From NCBI GenBank assembly GCA_037127915.1, contig JBAXXL010000017.1:1-64000 (forward strand): a DNA stretch of 64,000 bases, read 5' to 3'. Below the pieces are notes generated by a model that did no database searches, was not told the origin of the DNA, and worked only from the letters and a program-made list of their open reading frames with translations. Of this stretch, positions 1 through 7,820 are shown piece by piece. Every line of letters begins with the position of its first letter. The first letter of the stretch is position 1. Source of the DNA: JBAXXL01 sp037127915 (GTDB lineage Bacteria > Bacteroidota > Ignavibacteria > Kapaibacteriales > UBA2268). The position numbers and the translations under genes were made by a program.

Positions 1-3000
1 CTAAAACTGTCGGCGTTTGTAATTGTATAAAATATAATCCATTGCTAAAATCTTTCGCATTGAGATTAATCGTTTTTTGTCCTGTTTCGCCATTTATATT
101 ATACTCTTTGATTTTCATACCATTGGAATTATAAATCGAAACAAGTGTTGCACCATCTTCAATCAAATTTACTTTTATTTCAACATCTTCGCTCGCCGGA
201 TTTGGCATAATGGACAGTATTTCCGCTTTACCCGTTGGATTGAATAAACGCGTTCCACCTTCGCGACAAATACCGAGAAGTTTGAATAAACCTGATTGCT
301 TTTCAAAATTATAATCGACTTTATTACCTAAGTTATCTACTAGGTAAAATTCGATAATATCAATATAAGTTTCTTCTACATTACCAAGACATGAAATTAT
401 TGGTATTTGCGCCAATTCGTTCGAAAAACCTATTGTTCCTTTAATTTTTATATACGTAGAATCATTTATCACATTCCAATCAGCACCAATTAGTGGAGCT
501 ATAATAGTTTTTTGAAATCTGATTTTAGCTTCAAAATTTGGAGCAATTGCCGCAATTCCTTCCGGTTTCACATTTTCCATAACTATTTTCAAACTCAGTT
601 TTTTGCCCGCAATCGCTGAATCATTTTTAATATATACACTTCCACCGATACCTGTTCCAAAAAGATTAACTATAGCCGGAGAACCAATACTATGAAACTC
701 AAATCCGAGTTGACTCGAAGTTCTACCACCATAAATAGGCTTAAACCGAATTGTCATTTTCCTCGATTCACCCGCCTGTAATGTAAATGAGTTACCACCG
801 TCAATAATTTTAAATTGTGTAGTATCAGGTCCTAATAGATTCACATTGCTTATAAATATTGATTGATTTACAATGTTTTTTATCAGTATAGTATCTTGCA
901 GAGTTTTTTCATCACCTAATTCTACCTTCCCAAAATCCAGCATATTACTTAATATTTGCAGTTGTGGTTCAACTCCTTCACCTGAAATATTTCGAATTAA
1001 TGTATCGGACTGAGTAATTATAGTAATTTCAGCAGTGTGTATGCCCGCTCTTTTCGGAATAAAGCAAATCTCAATGGATTTTCTTTCACCCTGATTCAGT
1101 TTTTCATTCGGTACACCTGCGCCTAATTTAAATACATCAGCATCGGTTCCTCCAAATGTTACGGACTTTACTTCAAGTTTATATAATCCTGCATTTGTAA
1201 TGTAATTTGAAATAATTGAATCTTTTATACTACCGATAAGACATTGTTTCATATTAATATCCGAAGCAGTAGCTTTTGAAGTTACAATTGAAAACACTTG
1301 ATCTGATTCATCTTGCTGAAGCGAAATTTGCAATGAATCCGTAATCCATATATAAGCATTATTATCAGAACTGCCGGTTGCAACACGAAAGCCGTCGGGA
1401 CTCCAATTAATATCCGTAATATATTCGTTATGACCTTTGAGTTCGTTCAATCTTGACCCATTATTTGCATTCCATATCATAGCGATTTTATCGTTGCTTC
1501 CTGTAGCAATTCTTTTGCCGTCAGGACTCCAAGAAACTGTGTTTATTGCGGCAGAATGCCCAACTAAATTTAGAATATTCATACCGGTAGCGGTATCGAA
1601 AATTTTAGCGCTTTTATCATTTCCTACCGCGACGAATTTATTTCCATCAGGACTCCAGGAAATATCTTGAACTAATCCGACAAGTCCATTTGCTGTTGCT
1701 GTAAGATTTCCCGTTTGAGCATCCCAAATTCTTATTTCATTGAATTTTTGTGTAGTAAGGCAATTCCCGTATGGATTCCAATTAATACCAATACCGGTAA
1801 TAGTTTTAATTTTATTCCCCGTAATGGCATCCCAAATTATTGTTTCGTCGTCATTGGTTGAAGTTGCAATCTTACTTCCATTAGGACTCCAACTAACTTT
1901 ATCAAGTCTTGATTTTTGACTTTTCAAAGTCAATGTTTTAGAACCGCTTACCACGTCCCAAACAATTGCTGTACTATCCCAACCGGCTGTAACCAAATGG
2001 CTTCCGTCAGGACTCCAGCTTAAGCTTTCTACTCGGTTTTTATGATCTTTCAAAATTTGAAAAGCCTCTCCCGATGTAACATTCCAGATAATAGCCAAAC
2101 TATCTTTTCCGGCTGTTGCCACATAACCTCCATCAGGACTCCAACTCAAATCGTTAATTGCCGCTGAATGGCCATTTAACGTAAAAAGTGCCTTGCCTGA
2201 AAAAGCGTCCCAGATAATTGCTTGATTATCCAAACTGGCTGTTGCAACTCTACTGCCGTCAGGACTCCATACTGCTCGATTTACAACATTTGTATGACCT
2301 TTTAAATAGAATTCTATAGCCTTTTTTTCGGAACCATACTCCGTATGATGGGTAATACGAATTTTACATTGATAGCTCTCGGGTTTCGGAACATTTTTCC
2401 ATAAATAATTTAGTTCTTTACCGTAGCTTGTTAAAGTTTTCCAATTTAGTCCATTATCTATACTTAACTCAATTTTAACAGTATCAATATTTGAAATACC
2501 TTCCCATTTGATTAATGTATCACAGCCAGAGATATAAACTTCACCTCCATTGGGTTGAACCAGTTTCAAAGATGAATTTTTGGGTCTTACACCAGGAAAA
2601 CCACCATAAACATAGTAGTTAAAATTGCAAATACCGCCTTCAAAACTAAACTGCGTATATGCATATCCACTATCAACAGGAGTATAACTTACCTTCAAGT
2701 CAATACTTTGACCTTTTGAGATTGAAAACACCTGCGGATTTACCGTAAAAATGGGATTATTGCTTACCACATTTATATTGGTAAAGTCGGTATGGTAAGC
2801 TGTAATTTTAATAATTGTATCTTTTTGTTTTCCGGGAATAACTTTACCGAAATTAATATAAGCCGGATTGAATTCCAATCTCGGTATTGCGTAATCAGGT
2901 AATATATAATTAGCACGAGAAAATTCATTTAATGAATTGTTTTTTAATTCTACGTTAATAATTCCAGTGTTGCAGTTATAAGCGCTTTCCCATTCAATAT

Positions 3001-3784
3001 GACACGGATTGTAACCTTGCGCTAAGTTTAATAATTTCAAATATGTTTCTTCAGCTTCATTTTGGGTGGTTATATTTTCAAAATATTGACCCCCTGTTTG
3101 ATAAGTCATATCTTTAATACACTGCGGAGCAGGCATATCCAAAGTAACGGCATATATTGTAATGCCATATTGTTTAGCAAAACTGATTATTTCTTCAGTA
3201 TTTGGTACGAAGTTAGGTAATCCATCGGTAAGAAATATGATGACTTTTTTATGCTTGCCGGCTTTTGCAACCTGCAAACCTCCGCAAGGTGGGGTGATCA
3301 ATGCTTGGTTATAGTTTGTATTTGCGGTTGGAGTAAAGCTTTCTATACTTGTTTCCAGAAGTTGTCTATTAGTTGTAAAATCACGAACTATATAACTATA
3401 ATCCGAAAAAGAAACAAGAGCACATTCCGATTTACCTAAGGGTAATCCTTTAATCCAAGCATTTGCCGCTTTTTTGGCGGATTCTATTCGTGGCGGACCT
3501 TGTTTCATTGAACCGGACATATCAAATACTAATACGCTCGAAACCGCAGGCCGTGAATATGGATCGGGACAGTTTATATTGGTTATTATACGTAGTTGAT
3601 TGTTTTCCGATAATGTAAAATCCGATGGTGACAGATTTGAAATTTGATTTCCGTTATTGTCCAAAGCAATTAAATCTGCTTTGATTGTGGGAAAGTTAGA
3701 AACATCGATGTTATATAGCGATAAGCTCTGGCTATAAGCAGAGTAGGTAAATAAAAAGATAAATAAGTAAACTATTTTTCGCAT
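1..3784 (-). CDS. VWA-WD40-ASH secreted protein with T9SS sorting domain (3' end off window)
   Basis: Open from the ATG at 3784 through base 1; about 1261 codons are visible. By comparison with the paralogue at 3928-5343, only about nine codons are missing. Order: signal peptide ending AYSQ; the shared start SLSLYNIDVSNFPTIKA; a VWA domain with MIDAS motif DMSGS and a TDGLPN loop; an ASH-like region; a Kre9-like domain (LVQPNGGEVYISG); eight WD40-type repeats at about residues 490-815, recognisable as WSPDG followed by IWD or IWN; then ASH/HYDIN-like repeats and a T9SS type-A tail beginning NPASEDVEIKVNL. The WD40 block replaces the FISUMP domain found in its neighbours. The C-terminal third is closely similar to the whole product of the next gene upstream. 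Likely exported by T9SS and displayed or released; the ligand is unknown. The gene has its own promoter. Confidence 0.88.
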   Translation of the reverse strand, partial: MRKIVYLFIFLFTYSAYSQSLSLYNIDVSNFPTIKADLIALDNNGNQISNLSPSDFTLSENNQLRIITNINCPDPYSRPAVSSVLVFDMSGSMKQGPPRIESAKKAANAWIKGLPLGKSECALVSFSDYSYIVRDFTTNRQLLETSIESFTPTANTNYNQALITPPCGGLQVAKAGKHKKVIIFLTDGLPNFVPNTEEIISFAKQYGITIYAVTLDMPAPQCIKDMTYQTGGQYFENITTQNEAEETYLKLLNLAQGYNPCHIEWESAYNCNTGIINVELKNNSLNEFSRANYILPDYAIPRLEFNPAYINFGKVIPGKQKDTIIKITAYHTDFTNINVVSNNPIFTVNPQVFSISKGQSIDLKVSYTPVDSGYAYTQFSFEGGICNFNYYVYGGFPGVRPKNSSLKLVQPNGGEVYISGCDTLIKWEGISNIDTVKIELSIDNGLNWKTLTSYGKELNYLWKNVPKPESYQCKIRITHHTEYGSEKKAIEFYLKGHTNVVNRAVWSPDGSRVATASLDNQAIIWDAFSGKALFTLNGHSAAINDLSWSPDGGYVATAGKDSLAIIWNVTSGEAFQILKDHKNRVESLSWSPDGSHLVTAGWDSTAIVWDVVSGSKTLTLKSQKSRLDKVSWSPNGSKIATSTNDDETIIWDAITGNKIKTITGIGINWNPYGNCLTTQKFNEIRIWDAQTGNLTATANGLVGLVQDISWSPDGNKFVAVGNDKSAKIFDTATGMNILNLVGHSAAINTVSWSPDGKRIATGSNDKIAMIWNANNGSRLNELKGHNEYITDINWSPDGFRVATGSSDNNAYIWITDSLQISLQQDESDQVFSIVTSKATASDINMKQCLIGSIKDSIISNYITNAGLYKLEVKSVTFGGTDADVFKLGAGVPNEKLNQGERKSIEICFIPKRAGIHTAEITIITQSDTLIRNISGEGVEPQLQILSNMLDFGKVELGDEKTLQDTILIKNIVNQSIFISNVNLLGPDTTQFKIIDGGNSFTLQAGESRKMTIRFKPIYGGRTSSQLGFEFHSIGSPAIVNLFGTGIGGSVYIKNDSAIAGKKLSLKIVMENVKPEGIAAIAPNFEAKIRFQKTIIAPLIGADWNVINDSTYIKIKGTIGFSNELAQIPIISCLGNVEETYIDIIEFYLVDNLGNKVDYNFEKQSGLFKLLGICREGGTRLFNPTGKAEILSIMPNPASEDVEIKVNLIEDGATLVSIYNSNGMKIKEYNINGETGQKTINLNAKDFSNGLYFIQLQTPTVL

Positions 3785-3834
3785 CAGAACCTTATCAAAA
3801 TAATGAACATTTACATTGTAATATAACCCTAATA

Positions 3835-3866
3835 CTAAATTATGATTTTTTTCTTGATTTAACAAA
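3835..3866 (-). promoter_or_regulatory. Bacteroidota-type promoter for the VWA-WD40 gene
   Basis: Read on the minus strand: TTTG (3866-3863), 20 bases, TAATTTAG (3842-3835). This is close to the Bacteroidota -33 TTTG / -7 TAnnTTTG consensus. The same two boxes recur at the same spacing before other members of the family. Confidence 0.65.
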
Positions 3867-3884
3867 TATTTCAAGTTTATTTTT

Positions 3885-3917
3885 ACTCATCCGATGACTG
3901 CCAGTCAACGGATGAGT
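3885..3917. repeat. Palindromic spacer repeat ACTCATCCGATGACT, copy 1
   Basis: Arms ACTCATCCGATGACT and its complement, with one mismatch in the right arm. It lies just downstream of the gene ending at 3928. On that gene's strand it is followed by A-rich rather than T-rich sequence, so it is not a textbook terminator there. Related hairpins recur six times in the window. Confidence 0.75.
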
Positions 3918-3927
3918 TGTCAATTTT

Positions 3928-5343
3928 CTATTTTATTATCATCAATTTCTGGTTTTCTAAAACTGTAGGTGTCTGCAATTGTATGAAATATAATCCATTG
4001 CTAAAATCTTTAGCATTAAGATTAATCGTTTTTTGCCCTGTTTCGCCATTTATATTATACTCTTTGATTTTCATACCATTGGAATTAAAAATCGAAACAA
4101 TTGTTGCACCATCCTCAATCAAATTAACTTTAATTTCAATATCTTCGCTCGCCGGATTTGGCATTATGGAGAGTATTTGCACCTTACCCGTTGGATTGAT
4201 CAGCCTTATTCCACCCTCACGGCAAATTCCGAGGAGTTTGAAAGTGCCGTAACGATAATCAACATCATATTCTAGTTCTACACCCATATTATCTATCAAC
4301 TTGAAATCCGATACTTCAAGTGTTGTTTCTTCAACCGTACCCAAACCCGCTATCAACGATATTGAAATTAATATGTTGCTGTTCGGTAATTCACCCTCAA
4401 CTTTAACTAATGTAGAATCGTTTCTGAATCCTGTGATTTTCGATCGATCTTGTGGAGTTAGAATTGTTTTCTGGAATTTCAAAGTAGCTGAAAACCGGCT
4501 CGCTATCGCTTTAATTCCTTCAGGTTTAACTTTTTCTAAGATTATGTTAATTGTTCTCATTTCGCCAGGGTATGCCGAATCGGACGAAATTGAAACCAAA
4601 CCGCCGATTCCCGTACCGAACAAGTTAACTACTGCCGGTGAACCAACACTGTTGTATTCGAAACCGATTCTACCGGAGGTTCTACCCCCGTATTTTGGTT
4701 TGAACTGCAGGGTTAATCTGCGAACTTCATTAGGATTCAGTGTAAATGCACCTCCGCCGGAAAGAATTTCAAATTGCTCGATATCGGGAGACATCTTTAC
4801 AGTATTAGTAATAGATACCGCATTACCACCGATATTTTTCAGCAACATAGTATCTTTAAACACTCTATCATTACCGATTTCAACTTCACCGAAATCCAGT
4901 AAATTACCTTCCACCCATAGTAGAGGCTGAACGCCTTCTCCAACGATTGTCCTTACCAAAGTATCAGCTTGGGTTATTACCACAACTTCAGCTGTATGAA
5001 TACCAACTCGATTTGGCACGAAATGAAATTCTGCCGCATGGTTTTCTCCTTTAAGCAAAATATACTTCGGGAATCCTGATACCAGCGAAAAAGCCCCTGC
5101 ATCGGCACCACGGAAATAAATGGAATCCACGCGGAATCTCCAATCACCCGTATTCTGCATAAAATCAATTACTACCGAATCTTTGGCGGTTCCTAATAGA
5201 CATTGCTTCATATCTATATTCCGGCAAGCCGCCGACGGCATTACAATTGACCAAACCGCATCCGATTGATCGGACTGGGTTTGTGCGTTAACTGTTCCAA
5301 TTAATGAAATCAGAAGCACTGCAATAATTAATAATGTTTTCAT
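3928..5343 (-). CDS. Secreted ASH/HYDIN-like protein with T9SS sorting domain
   Basis: 471 residues. I start at the ATG at 5343 because it begins a clean signal peptide (MKTLLIIAVLLISLIGTVNA); the longer open frame to 5403 would run into the preceding gene. There is no enzymatic motif. The body is choice-of-anchor/ASH-like beta repeats (DFGEVEIG, LLKNIGGNAVSI, LQFKPKYGGRTSG). It ends in a T9SS type-A domain (PNPASEDIEIKVNL, NGLYFIQL). The gene begins 30 bp after the FGE-domain gene ends, so the two are probably cotranscribed. The protein is a near copy of the C-terminal third of the VWA-WD40 protein, so one arose from the other by partial duplication. It could be a separated anchor or partner module for the VWA proteins; this is inference. 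Confidence 0.87.
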   Translation of the reverse strand: MKTLLIIAVLLISLIGTVNAQTQSDQSDAVWSIVMPSAACRNIDMKQCLLGTAKDSVVIDFMQNTGDWRFRVDSIYFRGADAGAFSLVSGFPKYILLKGENHAAEFHFVPNRVGIHTAEVVVITQADTLVRTIVGEGVQPLLWVEGNLLDFGEVEIGNDRVFKDTMLLKNIGGNAVSITNTVKMSPDIEQFEILSGGGAFTLNPNEVRRLTLQFKPKYGGRTSGRIGFEYNSVGSPAVVNLFGTGIGGLVSISSDSAYPGEMRTINIILEKVKPEGIKAIASRFSATLKFQKTILTPQDRSKITGFRNDSTLVKVEGELPNSNILISISLIAGLGTVEETTLEVSDFKLIDNMGVELEYDVDYRYGTFKLLGICREGGIRLINPTGKVQILSIMPNPASEDIEIKVNLIEDGATIVSIFNSNGMKIKEYNINGETGQKTINLNAKDFSNGLYFIQLQTPTVLENQKLMIIK

Positions 5344-5372
5344 ATATTTATCTCTAAAATTTAATTTTTTAA

Positions 5373-7568
5373 CTAAAAAGTCCTGGATAAACGAAACCCG
5401 CAATTACTGTCACTACCAGTAGAGGAATACGTTTGACGTAACGAACAGCGGCAGTACTTAGCACCGAAGGCCCAGGAGCCGCCGCGCAACAAACGGGTAT
5501 CGCCGGAATTTGCACCTTTGGGGTCTGAAACAGATGTATTAGTATAAGTACCCCACCAATCCCAACAAAACTCCCAAACATTACCGCTCATATCATATAA
5601 ACCAAAAATATTTGGTTCTTTCTGACCAACATCGTGGGTTTTATCTCCGGAATTGCCGCAATACCAGCCTATAAGGTCTAAATTAGCATCTAAGGGTGAA
5701 CAAACATTATTTGTTAAGCTAGCATTATAAAAATCCGTGCTTGTTCCAGCTTTGCAGGCATATTCCCACTCTGCTTCCGTAGGAAGGCGATAACCGTTTG
5801 CATCAAAATTACAGCTTGTATTTGCACCGCTACCACTGTAGCAAGGCTCTAAACCCTCTTGCTCTGATAATTTGTTGCAAAATGCGACTGCATCATCCCT
5901 ACTGACTTGTTCTACAGGTAAATCTTCTCCTTTAAAATAGCTTGGATTATTGCTCATTACTGACTCATATAGCTTTTGGGTTACTTCATATTTACCAAGT
6001 AAAAATGGTTTTGTTATGGTAACTTCGTGGACAGGCCTTTCATCGTCATAGCCTGAATATGCCCCTGTATTGCCCATTTGAAATGTACCTTCGGGAATCA
6101 GAACCATATCATTCATTTCGGATGTCGTATATCCGAGATTTGCTGTTACTCTTGCCAAACAAAGATTGCTTGGAGTCTTTGGCACAAGCCATTTGTAAGC
6201 CAATCCTTTAGCTGGATCGGCAACAATTTTCCAATTTACTCCATTATCAGTAGTGTATTCTATTTTTACCTTATCTTCAGGTAAAACACCTTCCCAAGTT
6301 ATTACAGTATCCATTCCCACAATAAATGTTTCACCGCCATTCGGTTGGATCAGCTTCAGGGTTTGTATTTTTGCCTTTTTACCCGGGTAGCCTCCGCTTG
6401 CCAAATACTTGGTGGCGCATTTATCGTTCTCAATTGTGAATCTCGTATAAGTATAACCGCTATCGGCTGGAATATAACTGACGGTTAGATTTTGACTCTG
6501 ACCATCCTTAAGGAAAAAGTTTGTTGGTGTAATAGTATAAGCAGGGTTTGAACTTATGATATTTGTAATATTGAAATCCGTATTTCGTGCTGTTACCAAT
6601 AGAGTCGTATCTTTCTTTATTCCGGGAATTGCGTTCTTGAATTTTAAAGATGGAGGAATTATTTCCAATTTTGCAACCGAACTATTTGGTGGTTGATAGC
6701 TTATTTTTGATGTTAAATTATTTGGCATTAGTTTTATCTCGGTATTTGTCATTGCCGGTACACAAGAAACATCGCTCTGCCACTCAATACTGCAGGGTTC
6801 GCCGCCTTGAGCAATCATTAAAATTTTTCGATAGCAATCCTCGGCTTCTGCCTTTGTTTCAATATTCTCAAAACATAAGCCACCGGTTTGATTAGAAAAA
6901 TCTTTCATACATTGGGGTGCATTATTCAAAATTGTAACACAATAAATTGCGATATTATTATCATTAGCCGCTTTAATTATTTCTGCTATTTTGGGTTCAA
7001 AGTTCATTCCACCGTCAGAAAGTAAGACTATAATTCTTTTATATTTCCCTAATTTTGCAATAAGAACACCACCGGCCATTGCATCGAGCATTGCCGCATT
7101 AAAGTCTGTACCATTCAAACAGGTTAAACTATTGATTCCATTAATCAATCTGTTTTTATCAATCGTAAAATCTTGATTTATGTAATTTTTATTACTGAAG
7201 CTGGTTAAAGCACATTCCGATTTACCAAGGGGAAGCATATTAATCCAAGCATTTGCCGCCGCTTTGGCTATATCAAGTCCATTCCCGCACATTGATCCTG
7301 AAATATCCATAACTAATACACTCGATAGTGCCTCAGGCGGCTTCGGGCTGGGACAAGAAATATCGGTTACTGTTCTCGACTGTCCATATTCTTTAACTTC
7401 AAAATCCGATGGATTTAGATTTGTGATTTGATTGTCGGCGGCATCGATAGCAAAGAAATTGGCTTTGATTGTAGGGAAGTTAGAAGCGTCAACACCGAAC
7501 ACAGATAAACTCTGGCTATAGGCTGTATAGCTTAGTATAACGAGTAGTATGTAAATTATTTTTCTCAT
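5373..7568 (-). CDS. Secreted VWA protein with C-terminal FGE-sulfatase (C-type-lectin-like) domain
   Basis: 731 residues. Signal peptide 1-19; shared N-terminal segment; VWA domain with DISGS at 88-92, GTDFNAAM and SDGGMN; ASH-like region; Kre9-like domain (LIQPNGGETFIVG); then from about 488 a formylglycine-generating-enzyme-type domain (MVLIPEGTFQMGN, RPVHEVTITKPF, YRLPTEAEWEYACKAG, GLYDMSGNVWEFCWDWW, RLLRGGSW, CGFRLSRTF). All other complete members of the group have FISUMP in this position. In true FGE the segment after GGS carries two catalytic cysteines. Here the first position is Phe701 and only Cys706 remains, so sulfatase activation is unlikely and a binding role is more plausible. 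It has no T9SS domain, but the next gene, 30 bp downstream, encodes one. Confidence 0.88.
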   Translation of the reverse strand: MRKIIYILLVILSYTAYSQSLSVFGVDASNFPTIKANFFAIDAADNQITNLNPSDFEVKEYGQSRTVTDISCPSPKPPEALSSVLVMDISGSMCGNGLDIAKAAANAWINMLPLGKSECALTSFSNKNYINQDFTIDKNRLINGINSLTCLNGTDFNAAMLDAMAGGVLIAKLGKYKRIIVLLSDGGMNFEPKIAEIIKAANDNNIAIYCVTILNNAPQCMKDFSNQTGGLCFENIETKAEAEDCYRKILMIAQGGEPCSIEWQSDVSCVPAMTNTEIKLMPNNLTSKISYQPPNSSVAKLEIIPPSLKFKNAIPGIKKDTTLLVTARNTDFNITNIISSNPAYTITPTNFFLKDGQSQNLTVSYIPADSGYTYTRFTIENDKCATKYLASGGYPGKKAKIQTLKLIQPNGGETFIVGMDTVITWEGVLPEDKVKIEYTTDNGVNWKIVADPAKGLAYKWLVPKTPSNLCLARVTANLGYTTSEMNDMVLIPEGTFQMGNTGAYSGYDDERPVHEVTITKPFLLGKYEVTQKLYESVMSNNPSYFKGEDLPVEQVSRDDAVAFCNKLSEQEGLEPCYSGSGANTSCNFDANGYRLPTEAEWEYACKAGTSTDFYNASLTNNVCSPLDANLDLIGWYCGNSGDKTHDVGQKEPNIFGLYDMSGNVWEFCWDWWGTYTNTSVSDPKGANSGDTRLLRGGSWAFGAKYCRCSLRQTYSSTGSDSNCGFRLSRTF

Positions 7569-7619
7569 AAGAACATTCTCAAATTTCGAACTTTTTTCAA
7601 ATATCCAATAACTCTATGA

Positions 7620-7651
7620 CTAAATTATGATATTTTTAACTATTAAACAAA
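7620..7651 (-). promoter_or_regulatory. Bacteroidota-type promoter for the VWA-FGE gene
   Basis: On the minus strand: TTTG (7651-7648), 20 bases, TAATTTAG (7627-7620), about 50 bp before the ATG. Confidence 0.65.
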
Positions 7652-7656
7652 TATTT

Positions 7657-7709
7657 CGGCTAAAGCCGGTTAAATTTTCTTTTCATTTCCCACGACTTAA
7701 AAGCCGTGG
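7657..7709. repeat. Paired mini-hairpins in the array spacer
   Basis: Two small palindromes lie close together: CGGCTAAAGCCGG (7657-7669) and CCACGACTTAAAAGCCGTGG (7690-7709). The same pair recurs at 9948-10000 and, degraded, at 14463-14516. Relatives of the second occur at 41839-41858 and 43263-43282. Confidence 0.6.
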
Positions 7710-7749
7710 CTACTAAATTCTTTCTATCTTCATCTTATTCTTACTTCAT

Positions 7750-7817
7750 GAATTTTACGAACTTGATAAACTTTATAAACTTTATGAACTTTGTGAACTT
7801 TATGAACTTTATAAACT
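7750..7817. repeat. Period-9 tandem repeat (AACTTTATG type) after a FISUMP gene stop codon
   Basis: About seven degenerate 9-bp units lie directly beyond the stop codon of the gene ending at 7821. On the gene strand one frame reads as repeated Lys-Phe-Ile up to a TAA. Similar arrays occur at 12297-12350, 14570-14596 and 19997-20024, and inside the coding end of the gene at 43386. Confidence 0.7.
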
Positions 7818-7820
7818 CTT

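Noticed and set aside
3885..3917. Rho-independent terminator for the gene ending at 3928
   Set aside because: The hairpin is strong, but on the minus strand it is followed by A-rich, not T-rich, sequence. It is kept as a repeat.
4301..4930. 209-codon plus-strand frame inside the ASH-T9SS gene
   Set aside because: Long antisense frame without ribosome-binding site or signal; the minus-strand protein has clear family motifs.
5373..7568. Active formylglycine-generating enzyme
   Set aside because: First catalytic cysteine position is Phe, and no sulfatase gene is near.
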